Shown here: in pieces, positions 33,249-43,758 of the stretch
Numbering within the stretch: position 1 is the stretch's first letter
Layout of the letters: each line of letters opens with the position of its first letter
DNA from: Yarrowia lipolytica
Taxonomy: Eukaryota; Ascomycota; Dipodascomycetes; Dipodascales
NCBI RefSeq assembly: GCF_001761485.1
Contig: NC_090771.1
Location: 2,294,001 to 2,358,000 of the forward strand
DNA: 64,000 nucleotides
Direction of reading: 5' to 3'
The notes under the pieces: model-generated
Database searches by the model: none
Seen by the model: only the letters and a program-made list of their open reading frames with translations
Told to the model about the DNA's origin: nothing
Position numbers and translations under genes: made by a program

Positions 33249-36056
33249 CTAGGCGGACACTGCGGCAGAGTAGGCGAGATACCAGGTTCGAGAAGCACCT
33301 CCATCAAGCCAAAGAGTCTGGAAATTGTCCTGAGAGAAAAACTCGTAGGCACTCTTGGGGTCGTAAAGAGCCTGGTTAGAGTGTAGGATTCCGAGCCATC
33401 CAGAGTTGACGTCTCCAATGAACTTGGACACGTTCTGCTCCCACTCCTCCTGGACGAATGTAGGGTCTCGGAGCAGAGAAGAGACAGGAGTGACGGGGAT
33501 CATGTGGATACCGTGGATGTACTCGGGGTTGGTGCCAAAGTAGGTGGTGTAGTCCAGCTTGTTCTCAAAGGTGATACCGGGGATCTTGTTGCCAATGAGC
33601 TGCTCGGGCTGGATCTTGTTGTCGTCCTTCATGTAGAAATAGTCATTCATAGATCTCTTCATGACAGCCAGCATCAGGTCTCCTCGGGCCTCCATAGCCT
33701 TATCGCCGACAACGTTACCCCACAGCTTCATTCCGTAGGCGTGGTTGTAGTCCTCAGAGGTTGACTCCTCGTCCTTACCATCGGCAGCAGGGAAGAGACC
33801 CTTGGCCCAAGAGTGGCCGGAGAACCAGTCAAAAGATCGGTAGACAGGGAAGTAAGAGTCGTCCTTGGAAGGGTTGGCGGTGTCTCGGATAAGAGAGTTG
33901 ACCCAGTCCTTGTTCTCGTTGACCCACTGACCATCTCCGTACTTGGCATCAACATGGCCAATCACAGCTGCGGCATGAAGGAAATAGCCGTAGTGGAAGT
34001 GGTGGTCATTGTAGTAAGGAGAACCAAAGTCAGCACCAGAGTCGCCAGAGGCTTGGGCAGCACCGGAGGTGACTCCCTTGAACAGAGTGTCGTAGATGAA
34101 GGGAGATACCTGAGTGTTCTTAGTGAAGACGGCGAAGGCCTTCTTGAGCTGGTCCAGAACAGACTTGGTGGTGGTCTCATCCTCAATCATATCAGACAGA
34201 ACCAGCAGAATGTAGGCGAACTTGTCCAGAGCCTTGCCGGAGAAGTAGTTCGTGTCCAGGTTGGTCTGGCTTCCAATATCCTGCTTGAGCTCTGAGTTGG
34301 CCACCTCGGCAATCAGCTTCTGCTGCGCAGCAGTCAGGGTGGCCTTACCAGCAAATCCAGACACCTGGGACCAGGGAAGGAACTGCAGATCAGTCTCGAG
34401 GGTCTCAGCGAGGGTCAGAGAGTTGGCCACGTAGGCGTACATAGGACCCTTGTTGGTGGACTGGATCTTAGGGCCGGAAACAGCACCGGACTGAGAAACC
34501 ATGGAGCTCTTGTGGTGAGACAGAGCAAACAGCAGAGTTGAGCCAGAAGCAGAAGATCCCTCCGTCTTGTAGTCGATGGAGTATTGAGCAGAACCTCCGT
34601 TAGCCTGGCCGTTGAGAGAGGCAGAAACGGGGTAGGAACCAGCTGCCTTGTCGAAGCCAGACACAGCAGAGCCAGCATCAGAGTCAGCGTCACCAGTGGT
34701 GGCCATCTGAATCACACAGGGCTTGGTGGAGTGAGTCTTGATGGTGTGAGGGTCGGGGAAGAGGAACTTGAAGTCAGGATCAGAGGTGGTCACGTAGATG
34801 GTCCAAGTGACTCCGTTGAAGAGCTTAGCCACGTACTTAAGGGTGCCCTGCACGGGGGAGTTGCCCTTGACGACGGAGTCAAAGCCGACCTGGGTCAGCA
34901 GAAGAGGAGTCAGACCGTTGTACTTGGCAGTGACAAAACCCATTCCCTGAACAAGAGGAAGTTCCATGGAGCCGTCACCGGTAGAAACAGTGGTGGTGGC
35001 AGAGAAAGTGTCGGGGTCAGACAGCTGCATCTCCATGTTGTCGGTGGTGAACTCCTTGGCGGAGAAGACAAAGGACATGATTCCAACGGGGTTCAGCATG
35101 TACTCCATGGGGTTGGTCTTCTGGGGGCCGTAGACCTTGTCCTTAGCCTGGGAGTAAGAGACACCGATACCGGGGAACTTGTCGGTCTTGGACCACCACA
35201 CCGAGTAGGGCTGGGTGTAGACGGGCATGGTTCGGTCACCGAGGAACATGTTGAAGTAGAACTTGTTGGTGTGGACGGGGGACTGACCAAGCTCTTTGAC
35301 GGCGCCGTTGGGGATCTGGATGTTCAGAGGCTCCTGCTTGAAAACTCCGGGAGGGGCAGAGGTGTCAATGGCTGCGAACAGGTCGCCATTGTAAGCAGGA
35401 GGGGGGTTGGGCTTGGGCTTGGGAGCAGCGGCGGAAGACGAAGCAGCGGCGGAAGCAGAAGAGGCAACGGAAGATGCAACGGAAGATGCAACGACGGAGC
35501 TAGAGATCAGAGCAGAAGTGGTGGAGGGACCATCAGGGATGGAAACAACACCGGGAGTGGACTCAACAGGACCAGGAGTAGAAGAAGACCGGATAGACAC
35601 CGAGAAGGAAGACTGAGTAGGAGTAGCGGTGGGGGTTGCAGAGGCGGAAGAAGCGACGGTGGCCTCTGTGGGAATGGGCTCAGCATCAGTTACAACTCCC
35701 TCAAAGGGATCCAGGGTCTTGGGCTCGGTCAGAGTGTTGATGTTGATCTGGGGAGCATCTGCGGTGGTGGGGTACGAATCAGTCTGGGTCACCGGGTTGG
35801 CAGTGATAATAGACTGGACGGTGGAGATGAGAGTGCCGGTAATGACGGTTGTGGGAACGGTGTGGGCCACAAACACAGTCTCGACGGACTCGATAGTCTG
35901 ATCAAGAGTCACGTGCTCGGACTGGCCGCCAGTAACGGTCACGTATCTGGTTGTAGAAGGAGTGACAACCACATCGTTGACCACAGTGACCTTTTTGTGG
36001 ATGACTCGAGCAGATGCCGACAGGGCGAGGTTGAGCAGCAAGAGGAACTGCAACAT
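33249..36056 (-). CDS. ENG1: Endo-1,3-beta-glucanase, glycoside hydrolase family 81
   Basis: A 935-residue secreted enzyme that cuts cell-wall 1,3-beta-glucan, like yeast Eng1/Dse4, which helps daughter cells separate. Residues 1-16 form a signal peptide (MLQFLLLLNLALSASA). A Val/Thr-rich then Ser/Ala/Pro-rich stalk, likely O-glycosylated, reaches about 225. The GH81 domain fills the rest, with DLFAAIDTSAPPGVF at its start and the catalytic-region motif ESTSEDYNHAYGMKLWG near residues 764-780. The ATG at 36056 precedes the signal peptide directly. A TATAAAG lies about 200 bases upstream. ENG1 is chosen over ENG2 because of the signal peptide and Ser/Thr stalk. A 503-codon antisense frame here is a shadow. 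Confidence 0.93.
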   Translation of the reverse strand: MLQFLLLLNLALSASARVIHKKVTVVNDVVVTPSTTRYVTVTGGQSEHVTLDQTIESVETVFVAHTVPTTVITGTLISTVQSIITANPVTQTDSYPTTADAPQININTLTEPKTLDPFEGVVTDAEPIPTEATVASSASATPTATPTQSSFSVSIRSSSTPGPVESTPGVVSIPDGPSTTSALISSSVVASSVASSVASSASAAASSSAAAPKPKPNPPPAYNGDLFAAIDTSAPPGVFKQEPLNIQIPNGAVKELGQSPVHTNKFYFNMFLGDRTMPVYTQPYSVWWSKTDKFPGIGVSYSQAKDKVYGPQKTNPMEYMLNPVGIMSFVFSAKEFTTDNMEMQLSDPDTFSATTTVSTGDGSMELPLVQGMGFVTAKYNGLTPLLLTQVGFDSVVKGNSPVQGTLKYVAKLFNGVTWTIYVTTSDPDFKFLFPDPHTIKTHSTKPCVIQMATTGDADSDAGSAVSGFDKAAGSYPVSASLNGQANGGSAQYSIDYKTEGSSASGSTLLFALSHHKSSMVSQSGAVSGPKIQSTNKGPMYAYVANSLTLAETLETDLQFLPWSQVSGFAGKATLTAAQQKLIAEVANSELKQDIGSQTNLDTNYFSGKALDKFAYILLVLSDMIEDETTTKSVLDQLKKAFAVFTKNTQVSPFIYDTLFKGVTSGAAQASGDSGADFGSPYYNDHHFHYGYFLHAAAVIGHVDAKYGDGQWVNENKDWVNSLIRDTANPSKDDSYFPVYRSFDWFSGHSWAKGLFPAADGKDEESTSEDYNHAYGMKLWGNVVGDKAMEARGDLMLAVMKRSMNDYFYMKDDNKIQPEQLIGNKIPGITFENKLDYTTYFGTNPEYIHGIHMIPVTPVSSLLRDPTFVQEEWEQNVSKFIGDVNSGWLGILHSNQALYDPKSAYEFFSQDNFQTLWLDGGASRTWYLAYSAAVSA

Positions 36057-37737
36057 TGTGATAGGACTGTTGTTGACTCGAAAATGAATGAATAAATGAA
36101 TAAATGGAACGACTTGGTAAGGAAGGAATGAATAAGTCGTAGTGACGATCGTGAAAGAGTGAACGAAAGCCGAAAGGTGGTCGAGTTGGTCGATGAGTCA
36201 AGAACGAGTCGGTGAGGTTGCTTGTGTATCTTTGTGAAGGGTCTCCATCCCATCTTTATATCTGGCTAGCCCAGAGTCGATATGCAGTCAGTAAGACGCC
36301 AATATCGTCCGAGACACCAGCCAGATGGCCATCTAGCAGCATTCATGCATCGCCTATGCAGGTTATAAGCGCTTTCGAGACTTTGGACCAGCATCTGACC
36401 GTTGATAAATCGGAGGGCTGGTGATGCTTGGTGGAGGTTGGGCGATTAGGTTTTCATGTTGCAGCAAGATTTCTTTGTATCCCAGTGAAAAATCCAGATA
36501 AAGTTTGAGACCCCATGTAGGGGGCTGGCTGGGAAGTGATGTTTTTGGGATGTTGACCGACATTATAGGGAGTCACGACACGGTCTGGTAACCACACAAT
36601 AAGATCCCATGCAGGCGAGATGGCTGGTTGAAACTCTTTGGGGGGGCTCCAGGTGGATAATGGTACTCGTGCGGTGGAGGATTACATCGTCGCTGTGTCA
36701 GAATGAATATAGTCCTATATCTCAATGACAGTCAGGAACATAGTCACATCAACAGGTGACATATGTCAGTTAGTTTCGTCAGTCGAGTTTGCTGACCCCG
36801 TTTCTGGTCGTCCGTCGCAAACCACCACGTACACATCCCGGTACGAACTACACAAACGGTCGACCAACAAGCCCCCCCCCCTCGTTGCAAAGACACGCAT
36901 GGGGATCTGCATGGAGTGTTTCTGATGAGAGAGGAACAATAGAGGGTGTCTGAGATGCCCATGTAGGAGCGATGAATCATGTCAAAAGTGACACATCAGA
37001 TTCAACGGTCGGTTTGAAATATTGTGTATAATATATATGTCCATGTGCAACGGTCGATAATAAAACGCTTTATGATCTTATGATACTATGGATGGTACAA
37101 CTCGGAACATGCACAGTATCAGCTCATTACGTAGGTTGCATACCTATTAAAAAGAAAAGTAGTGGTGCTGGCTCTTCCGAACCCATCTGATAACCATGAC
37201 GTCACTGGGGAGCCTAAGTTCAGATTTCCAAGGCCTTGATGAGTGAACGAACGACTAGGAAGAACTTGAGTTGATATTCAGGCGAGTTGGAGCTACAAGT
37301 ACAATACCGCTAGTCGTGCAGGTACCAACGGATACTATACTCTACGGTATTGCACATAAACAACCAAACCTGTGTCTTTATTCGTGCTAGCTACCAGTAG
37401 CTGGCACTCATACAGAATCTCAACTGAGAAACTCATAACCACACTAACCCTTTATGATACCAGAACTGTAGTATGGAATAGTACAGCCAGAACACTGGGA
37501 TCGTCCAGACATTGCATGCATATGATAGTATGTACTTGTAACGACACCGTGATACCTCGCTTTTCTTCTAGCATCTGCTTGTCACACTCCTCTACGGTCA
37601 GATCTGCGCGCTACACTATGTACAGGTACAGTCATCCTTTACACATGCTACGAAAACCTAACTCCCTCACATTCTGGTCGGTGACACCGGTTGCTCCCCA
37701 ACACTCCTGCTGATGCTATGATACATATAAATAACCT
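36057..37737. other. Intergenic region GH81 gene / TBF1
   Basis: 1.68 kb between two minus-strand genes, containing the GH81 promoter and the TBF1 3' flank. Octamers occur at 37294 (TACAAGTA) and 37533 (TACTTGTA). A C run (CCCCCCCCC) lies near 36871. No gene is supported. Confidence 0.5.
36254..36260 (-). promoter_or_regulatory. TATA box of the GH81 glucanase gene
   Basis: TATAAAG on the minus strand, about 200 bases before the ATG at 36056. Confidence 0.35.
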
Positions 37738-37911
37738 CTAATTATTGATAAACGCCCCCACCTTTTGAATCAGGGTATTATCCTCATCATCCAGATGCGA
37801 CAGGCTGGCTGCAATCTGCGCGGCTGCTTCGGCCGCCCGCATCGAGTCTTCCTCGTGCGTTCTATCGTGTGGATGTTGCTGAAGTGAGTTTTGGTGCTGC
37901 TGTTGTTGATG

Positions 37912-37947
<36 letters not shown>

Positions 37948-39870
37948 ATGCTGATGCTGCTGTTGCTGGAGATTAGGATGCACGTGACTCAGAGGAGGCA
38001 GCTGCTGTGACATTTGCTGAATGTTGTGCAGCTGGAACTGCATGTTGGGGTTCTGTTGGTGCGACTGCTGAGGCTGAACCTGTTGCTGGGGTTGCTGCTG
38101 CTGCTGCTGCTGTTGCCGTTGTTGACCCTGCTGCTGCTGACCCTGTTGCTGTTGTTGTTGCTGCTGCTGACCCTGCTGACCCTGCTGACCCTGCTGCTGA
38201 CCCTGCTGCTGACCCTGCTGCTGACCCTGCTGCTGCACTTGTTGCATAACTTGTTGTGGCTGCACTCTCTGTCGCTGCTCAACAGCTCCTCCCCTTCTTC
38301 CTCGAGTTCCCTTTTTGATCCCTCCAGTAACAAACTGCAAGCAGTCAGGCACCTTGACTCCGGCTTTTAGGAAGTACAGTTTCAGGTTTCGTGCTTTATC
38401 CTTGAGCTGTACCTGGTTTCTGTCCTTGAGCACCTCTGAAACTGTACCTCCTGGTCCGTAAATCTCCAGAATCTGCGACCAATACGGACCATTCACTGTT
38501 CGAAGACCGTTCATCAATGCAGCTTCTTCTGCTTTGCTCCAGGGACGACGGACAGGCACATTGGGGCGCGCTGCTGCAAACCGGGCGGCCTCCTCGTCCT
38601 CCTCTACAGGCATAGAGAGCTCGTTTGTGGGCTTTTGCCTTCGTGCCATTCTGGGAGAAGTTGGAGTTGAAACAGCCACAGAGTTGGTACCACTAGGTGC
38701 AGAACTGGCCGACGGAGAGGAAAACAAAGGGATGGAACTCGGACCCTGTGTAGAAGCTTTTTTGCTGACTAGGGTGGCCAGGTACACCTTGGAAACATGT
38801 TCCACGACCTCTTTCAGGAACGACAGCCAACTGTACGTGTCTGATAGTTCTGCCGTGGAATTGGCGTTGAAGAGTCGCTCTCGGCGCGACCGACACCGCG
38901 ACACAAAGTCAACTTCGGAAGGGGCCAGGCTCTTGGAGTTTCGCCGGTTGATCAACATGCGGTCCAGGTCCATGGGGAACAGGTCGTTGAGAATCTCCGT
39001 CTTGGACTTTTCGTTCTGCGACATGGCCGAAATGTACGCCTGTGTTTTGAGCTCCAGAAACAGCGCACCATGTGATTTCAGCAGACGCATATTATCTGGC
39101 ACAAACGAGTCCAGGAAGAACTCGTGCAGATGGTAGAAGCCGACCTCTGCGAATCCGAACACAGCCGCACAGAACGTGGCCATGTTGGCCTTTTGTACAA
39201 TGCCCTTCTGCTCTCTATTCCTAATTCCGAGGGATATGCCTGAGATGAAGGGCTCCGACTGCGAGTACAACCGTTTGGTCTGGTCGAACAGCGACATGAG
39301 AATGGAGAAGCTCTGTCCGAGATCTGAGTCGGGCTCCGTGACCATGGTGAGCGTCGTCTGGTATGGCTGGCGACCCACAGTGTTGAGAATCTGCATGGCC
39401 AGGTTATCGAGCACTGGTAACGAGTCGATCAACAACTGTCTTCGCGAGTCAATAGAGTATCTGAACTCGTCGTCAGGCGATATTCGTGCAGCTTGAGACT
39501 GATCCTGCTGTTGCTGTTGTTGTTGATGATGTAGCTGCTGCTGTTGCTGTTGAGATGTATCTGTGTAATCAAAATCAGCTGGCTGAATGGAGAAGTCGTC
39601 GTTCTGAGGCTCTTCGTTGGGGTCCGCCTTGTCTCCATCCCCATGTAAAGACTCCAGTTGCTCGGCGATGAACCGCAGCTGCTCGGCGTCGTTCAGATCC
39701 AGAATCGTTTCGTACTCCTTGTTGTGGTCGTTTGAGTCAGTGTCCTTGGTAGAGTCTCCCACGGGCTTGGTGAGCGTCATGTTCGCATCTGGGTCTGCCT
39801 GACGCCGACCCGAGTCGTTGCCAGAGCCCGCCCCCAGCCCAGGCTCGACATTGCTGTAGTAGTCGGACAT
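37738..39870 (-). CDS. TBF1: Telobox-binding protein Tbf1 (TRF homology + Myb)
   Basis: A 710-residue nuclear DNA-binding protein related to yeast Tbf1, which binds TTAGGG-type repeats at subtelomeres and some promoters. An acidic N terminus is followed by a helical TRF-homology-like domain (about 130-360; FSILMSLFDQTKRLYSQSEP). A single Myb/telobox domain lies at about 443-500: RRPWSKAEEAALMNGL, GPYWSQIL, and the telobox helix VQLKDKARNLKLYFLKAG. The last 200 residues are mostly glutamine, encoded by CAG-type runs. The ATG at 39870 (MSDYYSNVEPG) is used; the frame upstream opens with GTG. Normal teloboxes read VDLKDKWRN, so A in place of W at 'KDKARN' is a variation to note. Confidence 0.88.
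37885..38275. repeat. CTG/CAG triplet-rich region in TBF1
   Basis: Glutamine-coding triplets dominate. They include an uninterrupted run of nine CTG (37918-37944) and a higher-order unit of CTGCTGACC type at about 38125-38240, read as repeated Gln-Gln-Gly-Gln. Such runs usually vary in length between strains. Confidence 0.85.
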
Positions 39871-41086
39871 GGGACCTGTCTTGGTATTAGCAACGAAAAA
39901 CAAATGTGAGGTTAGGCACGATATGTGAAAAGCTAATGTGTATATGCTGCAAGGTGTAGCTGGTAGAGGGATGTCAAACACGCTTACTAAGATAGGTGGA
40001 GATATAGGAGTGCGATGGAAGATACTTGGACATATTGAGAGAAACGTGAACTAATTTCAGCCAAGACCCCGGTGTCAAAAAACACAATTACTACACCCTC
40101 TCATCACCATCGCAATGAACCTAAATTTTTATTTTGATGACCACCCCAGGTTTACAACTGCGTCTACTGGGTGGTAGTAGGAGTGTAGTGTGAGGGAGTT
40201 TGTGTGCTACGTATAAAGCTGTGACTGTGAGTCAGCTTTAGTGGCTGACTATTCTGGTCTCTTGTATTTCATTTTCAGGCTAGTTCCTGGAACTGCCAGA
40301 CCCTTTGAAACATGTATATTTTCATGGTTTTTCCAGCCTCCCTTACGTTATCCTGCCGCGGGTTTGAATGCGAATCCGAAGGGCTGTTTCCATCATTTAA
40401 TGTATTAAATGCTAGATTATGAATTTCATTTACAGTGTAATGGGGAATACTGTACCTTCACTTTATCTCATATTTTATATATAATTTTTTCTAATTACCT
40501 AAAATTCGCCCAAAAAGTGCATCGACCAAAAAATTTCAAGTTTAGCATTTAATTTCCGAAAAATGCTGGCTACGAGTTCAAGTCCAAGTACCGGTAGCTA
40601 CTGCACGAGTACTTTTCGTTGGTGAAGCACAATAGACAGAGGTGATAGACGTTACAGGAAAGGATATTCCAATGTCGTGAATACTTGGTATCTACTTGAT
40701 TTCAGCTGATTTTGAATTCTACCGATCTTCTCTGGTTTGATGCGAACCAATATGGGTAATACCCATAGTTATTACCAGCTCAGTCATAGACTTCACACAA
40801 CATCCAACCCCATTTGCACAGGCTGAGACACACTGCAGAACAGTTCACTTCCGCTATAGTAGCTCATAATCTGTGTCTTGTGTGAAATCATAATCGATAT
40901 ATCATATTTTCCTCTTGTCTAACAATCCGGTTAATTGGTCCATTAATCACGGCCATATGTTCCGTCTCTAAATTTACATCTCCCTCTTTTACACAGTACA
41001 TACACTCATACTCCGTAGCTAACTCGACCTGTCTCGCTGCACGATAACGTTAGACGCACAACACTTATCTCCACCATCTCACCGTC
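39871..41086. other. Divergent intergenic region TBF1-VPS24
   Basis: 1.2 kb with both promoters. It is A/T-rich at 40400-40560, with a pyrimidine-rich leader before VPS24. No gene is seen. Confidence 0.5.
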
Positions 41087-41779
41087 ATGAACTACATCAA
41101 AAAAGCGATATACGGCCCCGATCCGGCGGAGCAGCGGCGCACGTGCCAGTCTCTGATTCGGCAAAACCAGCGACAGATCGACCGGCAGCTGGCGTCGCTG
41201 CAGTCGTCAGAGGCCAAAACCAAGCAGATGATCAAGGCATCTGCGAAACGAAACGATGTCAAAAGTGCGCGGATTTTGGCTAAGGAGATCTACGGCGTCA
41301 AGAAACAGCGGGAACGGCTTCACACGTCCAAAGCACAACTTAATTCTGTCTCACTTCAGGTCGATGAGGCGTTTTCTCTACAGAAGATCCAAGGGTCGAT
41401 GAAAACGTCAACAGGGGTCATGAAGGAGGTCAACCAGCTGGTGCGTCTTCCCGAGCTCATGGGATCGATGCAGCAGCTGTCCATGGAGCTTGTCAAGTCT
41501 GGAATCATCGACGAAATGGTCGGAGACACCTTGGACACTCTAGATGATAACGAAATGGTGGATGAGGACGCAGAAAAGGAGATTGACAGCATTTTGGGCG
41601 AAATCACAAACGGCGCTATTGGTACCCCTCAGCCGGCCAAGGAGAAGGTTGCCCCCAAGAAGGAGAGCGTCACTCCTGTTCCCCAGGCTCCTACCACCGA
41701 GCTGGAAGATGAGGAGGATGAGGATGATGAGGCCTTGTTGATGGATATGAGAGAGCGGTTTAAGGCGCTACAGGGATAA
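41087..41779 (+). CDS. VPS24: ESCRT-III subunit Vps24 (CHMP3)
   Basis: A 230-residue ESCRT-III protein that co-assembles with Snf7 and Vps2 on endosomes to cut multivesicular-body vesicles. It starts MNYIKKAIYGPDPAEQRRTC, almost the same as yeast Vps24 (MDYIKKAIWGPDP). The basic helical N-terminal half contains KASAKRNDVKSARILAKEIY; the conserved core MKEVNQLVRLPELM and MELVKSGIIDEMV follow. The acidic C terminus ends with an MIM-like helix (LLMDMRERFKALQG) that would bind the Vps4 MIT domain. Length matches the family (224 in yeast). The ATG follows a CACCGTC leader. It converges on TAF14. Confidence 0.95.
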   Translation: MNYIKKAIYGPDPAEQRRTCQSLIRQNQRQIDRQLASLQSSEAKTKQMIKASAKRNDVKSARILAKEIYGVKKQRERLHTSKAQLNSVSLQVDEAFSLQKIQGSMKTSTGVMKEVNQLVRLPELMGSMQQLSMELVKSGIIDEMVGDTLDTLDDNEMVDEDAEKEIDSILGEITNGAIGTPQPAKEKVAPKKESVTPVPQAPTTELEDEEDEDDEALLMDMRERFKALQG

Positions 41780-42523
41780 GAAAGCGACTGGCAATGGGTC
41801 ACGAGCAGACAACAATCTGCGAAGTTATTTGTCTACTTTGAGCAGTTATAATAATGCTCCGACTGTCCAATGCAATGTTGTTCATTTACGGAGCTATCAC
41901 TGAGTCATGCCTCAAGGAGATGTCAACAGAAACGATGTGCTAACTACCGTACGCACTAGATATACGGTACCACTAGTTGCTAGTGAAGACGAGATAATAT
42001 ATTCTGTATGTATTGCCGAGAATGTGGAAGGAGGTAGCTGGTGCTCATTTAGGACTGTATAAGAAAGAGATGGTGAGATGAACTACATATTACAGTACTT
42101 ATAATTCTACATCCACCTGACTGTGTGGATAAAAACACAATGCGGTACAGTACCGGTACTGTACTCGTACATTACGCACGGTACTTACCTCTTCTACTAC
42201 TTGCTACTAGCCGCAGTTACTGTAGTACTGGTCTTTAATGAGTCACGCCACATCCCTAGCTATAGCTAGCTAACGAGTACCTTGAGCTACGTTAATCTCT
42301 CTAAGCGTGAGGTGAATACTTGTACAAGTAGCTCTCTGGTATTGATTTTTCACTCTTCACTAAAGGTACACTTTCCTGGTTTTACTTAGTTCTACTGGGG
42401 CTGTTTGCACATTACTGTAGCCCATCTCCACACGTAAATCAATAACATCTTACTAATATACTAATATACAAAGAACCGGGATTTCCGACGGATCTAAGGG
42501 TACCTCCTCACTCTCCAGTCCGC
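41780..42523. other. Intergenic spacer between convergent VPS24 and TAF14
   Basis: 744 bases, rich in GTAC-type short palindromes (GGTACAGTACCGGTACTGTAC near 42142). Overlapping octamers TACTTGTA and TACAAGTA lie at 42318-42330. No gene is seen. Confidence 0.5.
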
Positions 42524-43362
42524 TTAAACATCGGGGAATCGTCGCTTTGTGAAATCCCACAGACTCTTGAGCAGATTGTCGGGGAAGGTGAACAGGTCCA
42601 TGTGGAATTCACCCTCGTCGACGTTGTTGTTGATGGCCATGTCAGAAGTCTTGTTGTCCGTGACCATCTGCAGCACTCGGATGAGATCGTCCTCCTTGAG
42701 TCTCTGGAGGCCGGCAGCAAGCCGCTCCAGGTCCACGCTGGACTTTTCCAGCACTTTGCTCTTCTTCTTGAGCTTGGAGTCGTCCTCCTCGGCCCGTCGC
42801 TTGTCTGGTGCCGGAGAGGCCGCCTGCGCAGAGTATCCAGGCACGGGGCCCGTTTCGGCCAACAGCTTGGCCAGACCAGGCCGATTGGTAGGGAACTTTA
42901 GGTTGTGAATCACCTCGTACTTGGACTTTTGGAAGTTGAGGTCGTGAGTGACCGACTGCTTGGGGCCCTTGTCAGCTGGCACGAACACAATCTTGAGATC
43001 GAACTCTCCCCATCCTTGCTCCTCGATTCGAAACGGAGGCTTCTTGAACGTTCGGTTGGGGTTGACGAACGTGGGGTGCAGCTGGTAGATAACCTCATCG
43101 AACATCGTGGCGGGCACCTCCTCACCTTTGTCGTTGAGCATCGAGATCTCGATGGCCCACTTTCGCATGGGAAATCCTTCCTGCTGCGGAGGCACGTCGT
43201 CTAGCACCTCCTGGGTGGTTGTGATTTTTATTTGTCGTTGGACCTGGGTTAGCATGGAGACATCATATTGAAACATCGAGGCTCACAATATTTCAATTCT
43301 GCATCCTCCTCCAGCCTCAAGGCTCCCTCTTTCAACTTCGTACTCACTGTAGGGGGCGCCAT
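42524..43362 (-). CDS. TAF14: TAF14, YEATS-domain subunit of TFIID/TFIIF/remodellers
   Basis: Two exons: 43348-43362 (MAPPT) and 42524-43243, with an intron between. The protein has 244 residues, the same as yeast Taf14. Taf14 is shared by TFIID, TFIIF, INO80, SWI/SNF and NuA3. The N-terminal YEATS domain (about 1-125) reads acylated histone H3; visible motifs are RKWAIEISMLNDKGEE, YQLHPTFVNPNRTF and EEQGWGEFDLKI, including the aromatic-cage region. The C-terminal ET-like domain (about 165-244) contains LERLAAGLQRLKEDDLIRVL. Without splicing the frame would begin MFQYDVSMLTQVQRQ, where the first 11 residues are the intron end. Yeast TAF14 also has an intron after a tiny first exon. Confidence 0.92.
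43244..43347 (-). other. Spliceosomal intron in TAF14 (104 nt)
   Basis: It begins GTGAGTACG directly after ATGGCGCCCCCTACA and ends GCTAACCCAG directly before GTCCAACGA. The phase is 0. Splicing gives MAPPT joined to VQRQIKI, which aligns with the start of yeast Taf14. Confidence 0.9.
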
Positions 43363-43758
43363 TGTATCAATAGTCCGCTGTCTAGTCTTGTATCGTTCTG
43401 TGTGTGACGCGCCAGCCTCGAGAATGCAGCAGGCTAATTTAGCCCCGGTTGTCAGTTCGATTTTGCATCTCTCCATATACTTGCCAAGGTTTGGGGTTCG
43501 ATTTGTGGTTGAGTTAATTTAAAATATGCAATAATTGGGTCATAGCCATATGGTGATGCAATATATTGTAATCGCAATCAAATGAATCATCAAGCTGTGC
43601 TTAGCTTTGAGGTGATCGAATATATATATCATACGCCGTCCGGTTAATCAGATATGATCATCTACAATTCTATAGTGTACATCCCTTAATTACATAAACA
43701 GTAACCTGCTAACATAAACAGCTTATAAAACATCATCAGCTGAAAACACCGCTTTACA
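43363..43758. other. Intergenic region TAF14 / secreted-protein gene
   Basis: 396 bases, A/T-rich (TATATATAT near 43620). It contains the TAF14 promoter and the 3' flank of the next gene. No gene is seen. Confidence 0.5.

Noticed and set aside
34584-36095. 503-codon open frame on the plus strand
   Set aside because: It is exactly antisense to the GH81 glucanase gene. Its Gly/Arg/Val-rich, repetitive translation is a by-product of the codon bias and Ser/Thr repeats on the other strand.
38007-38370. Ala/Val- and Leu-rich plus-strand frames
   Set aside because: They are antisense readings of the TBF1 glutamine triplets.
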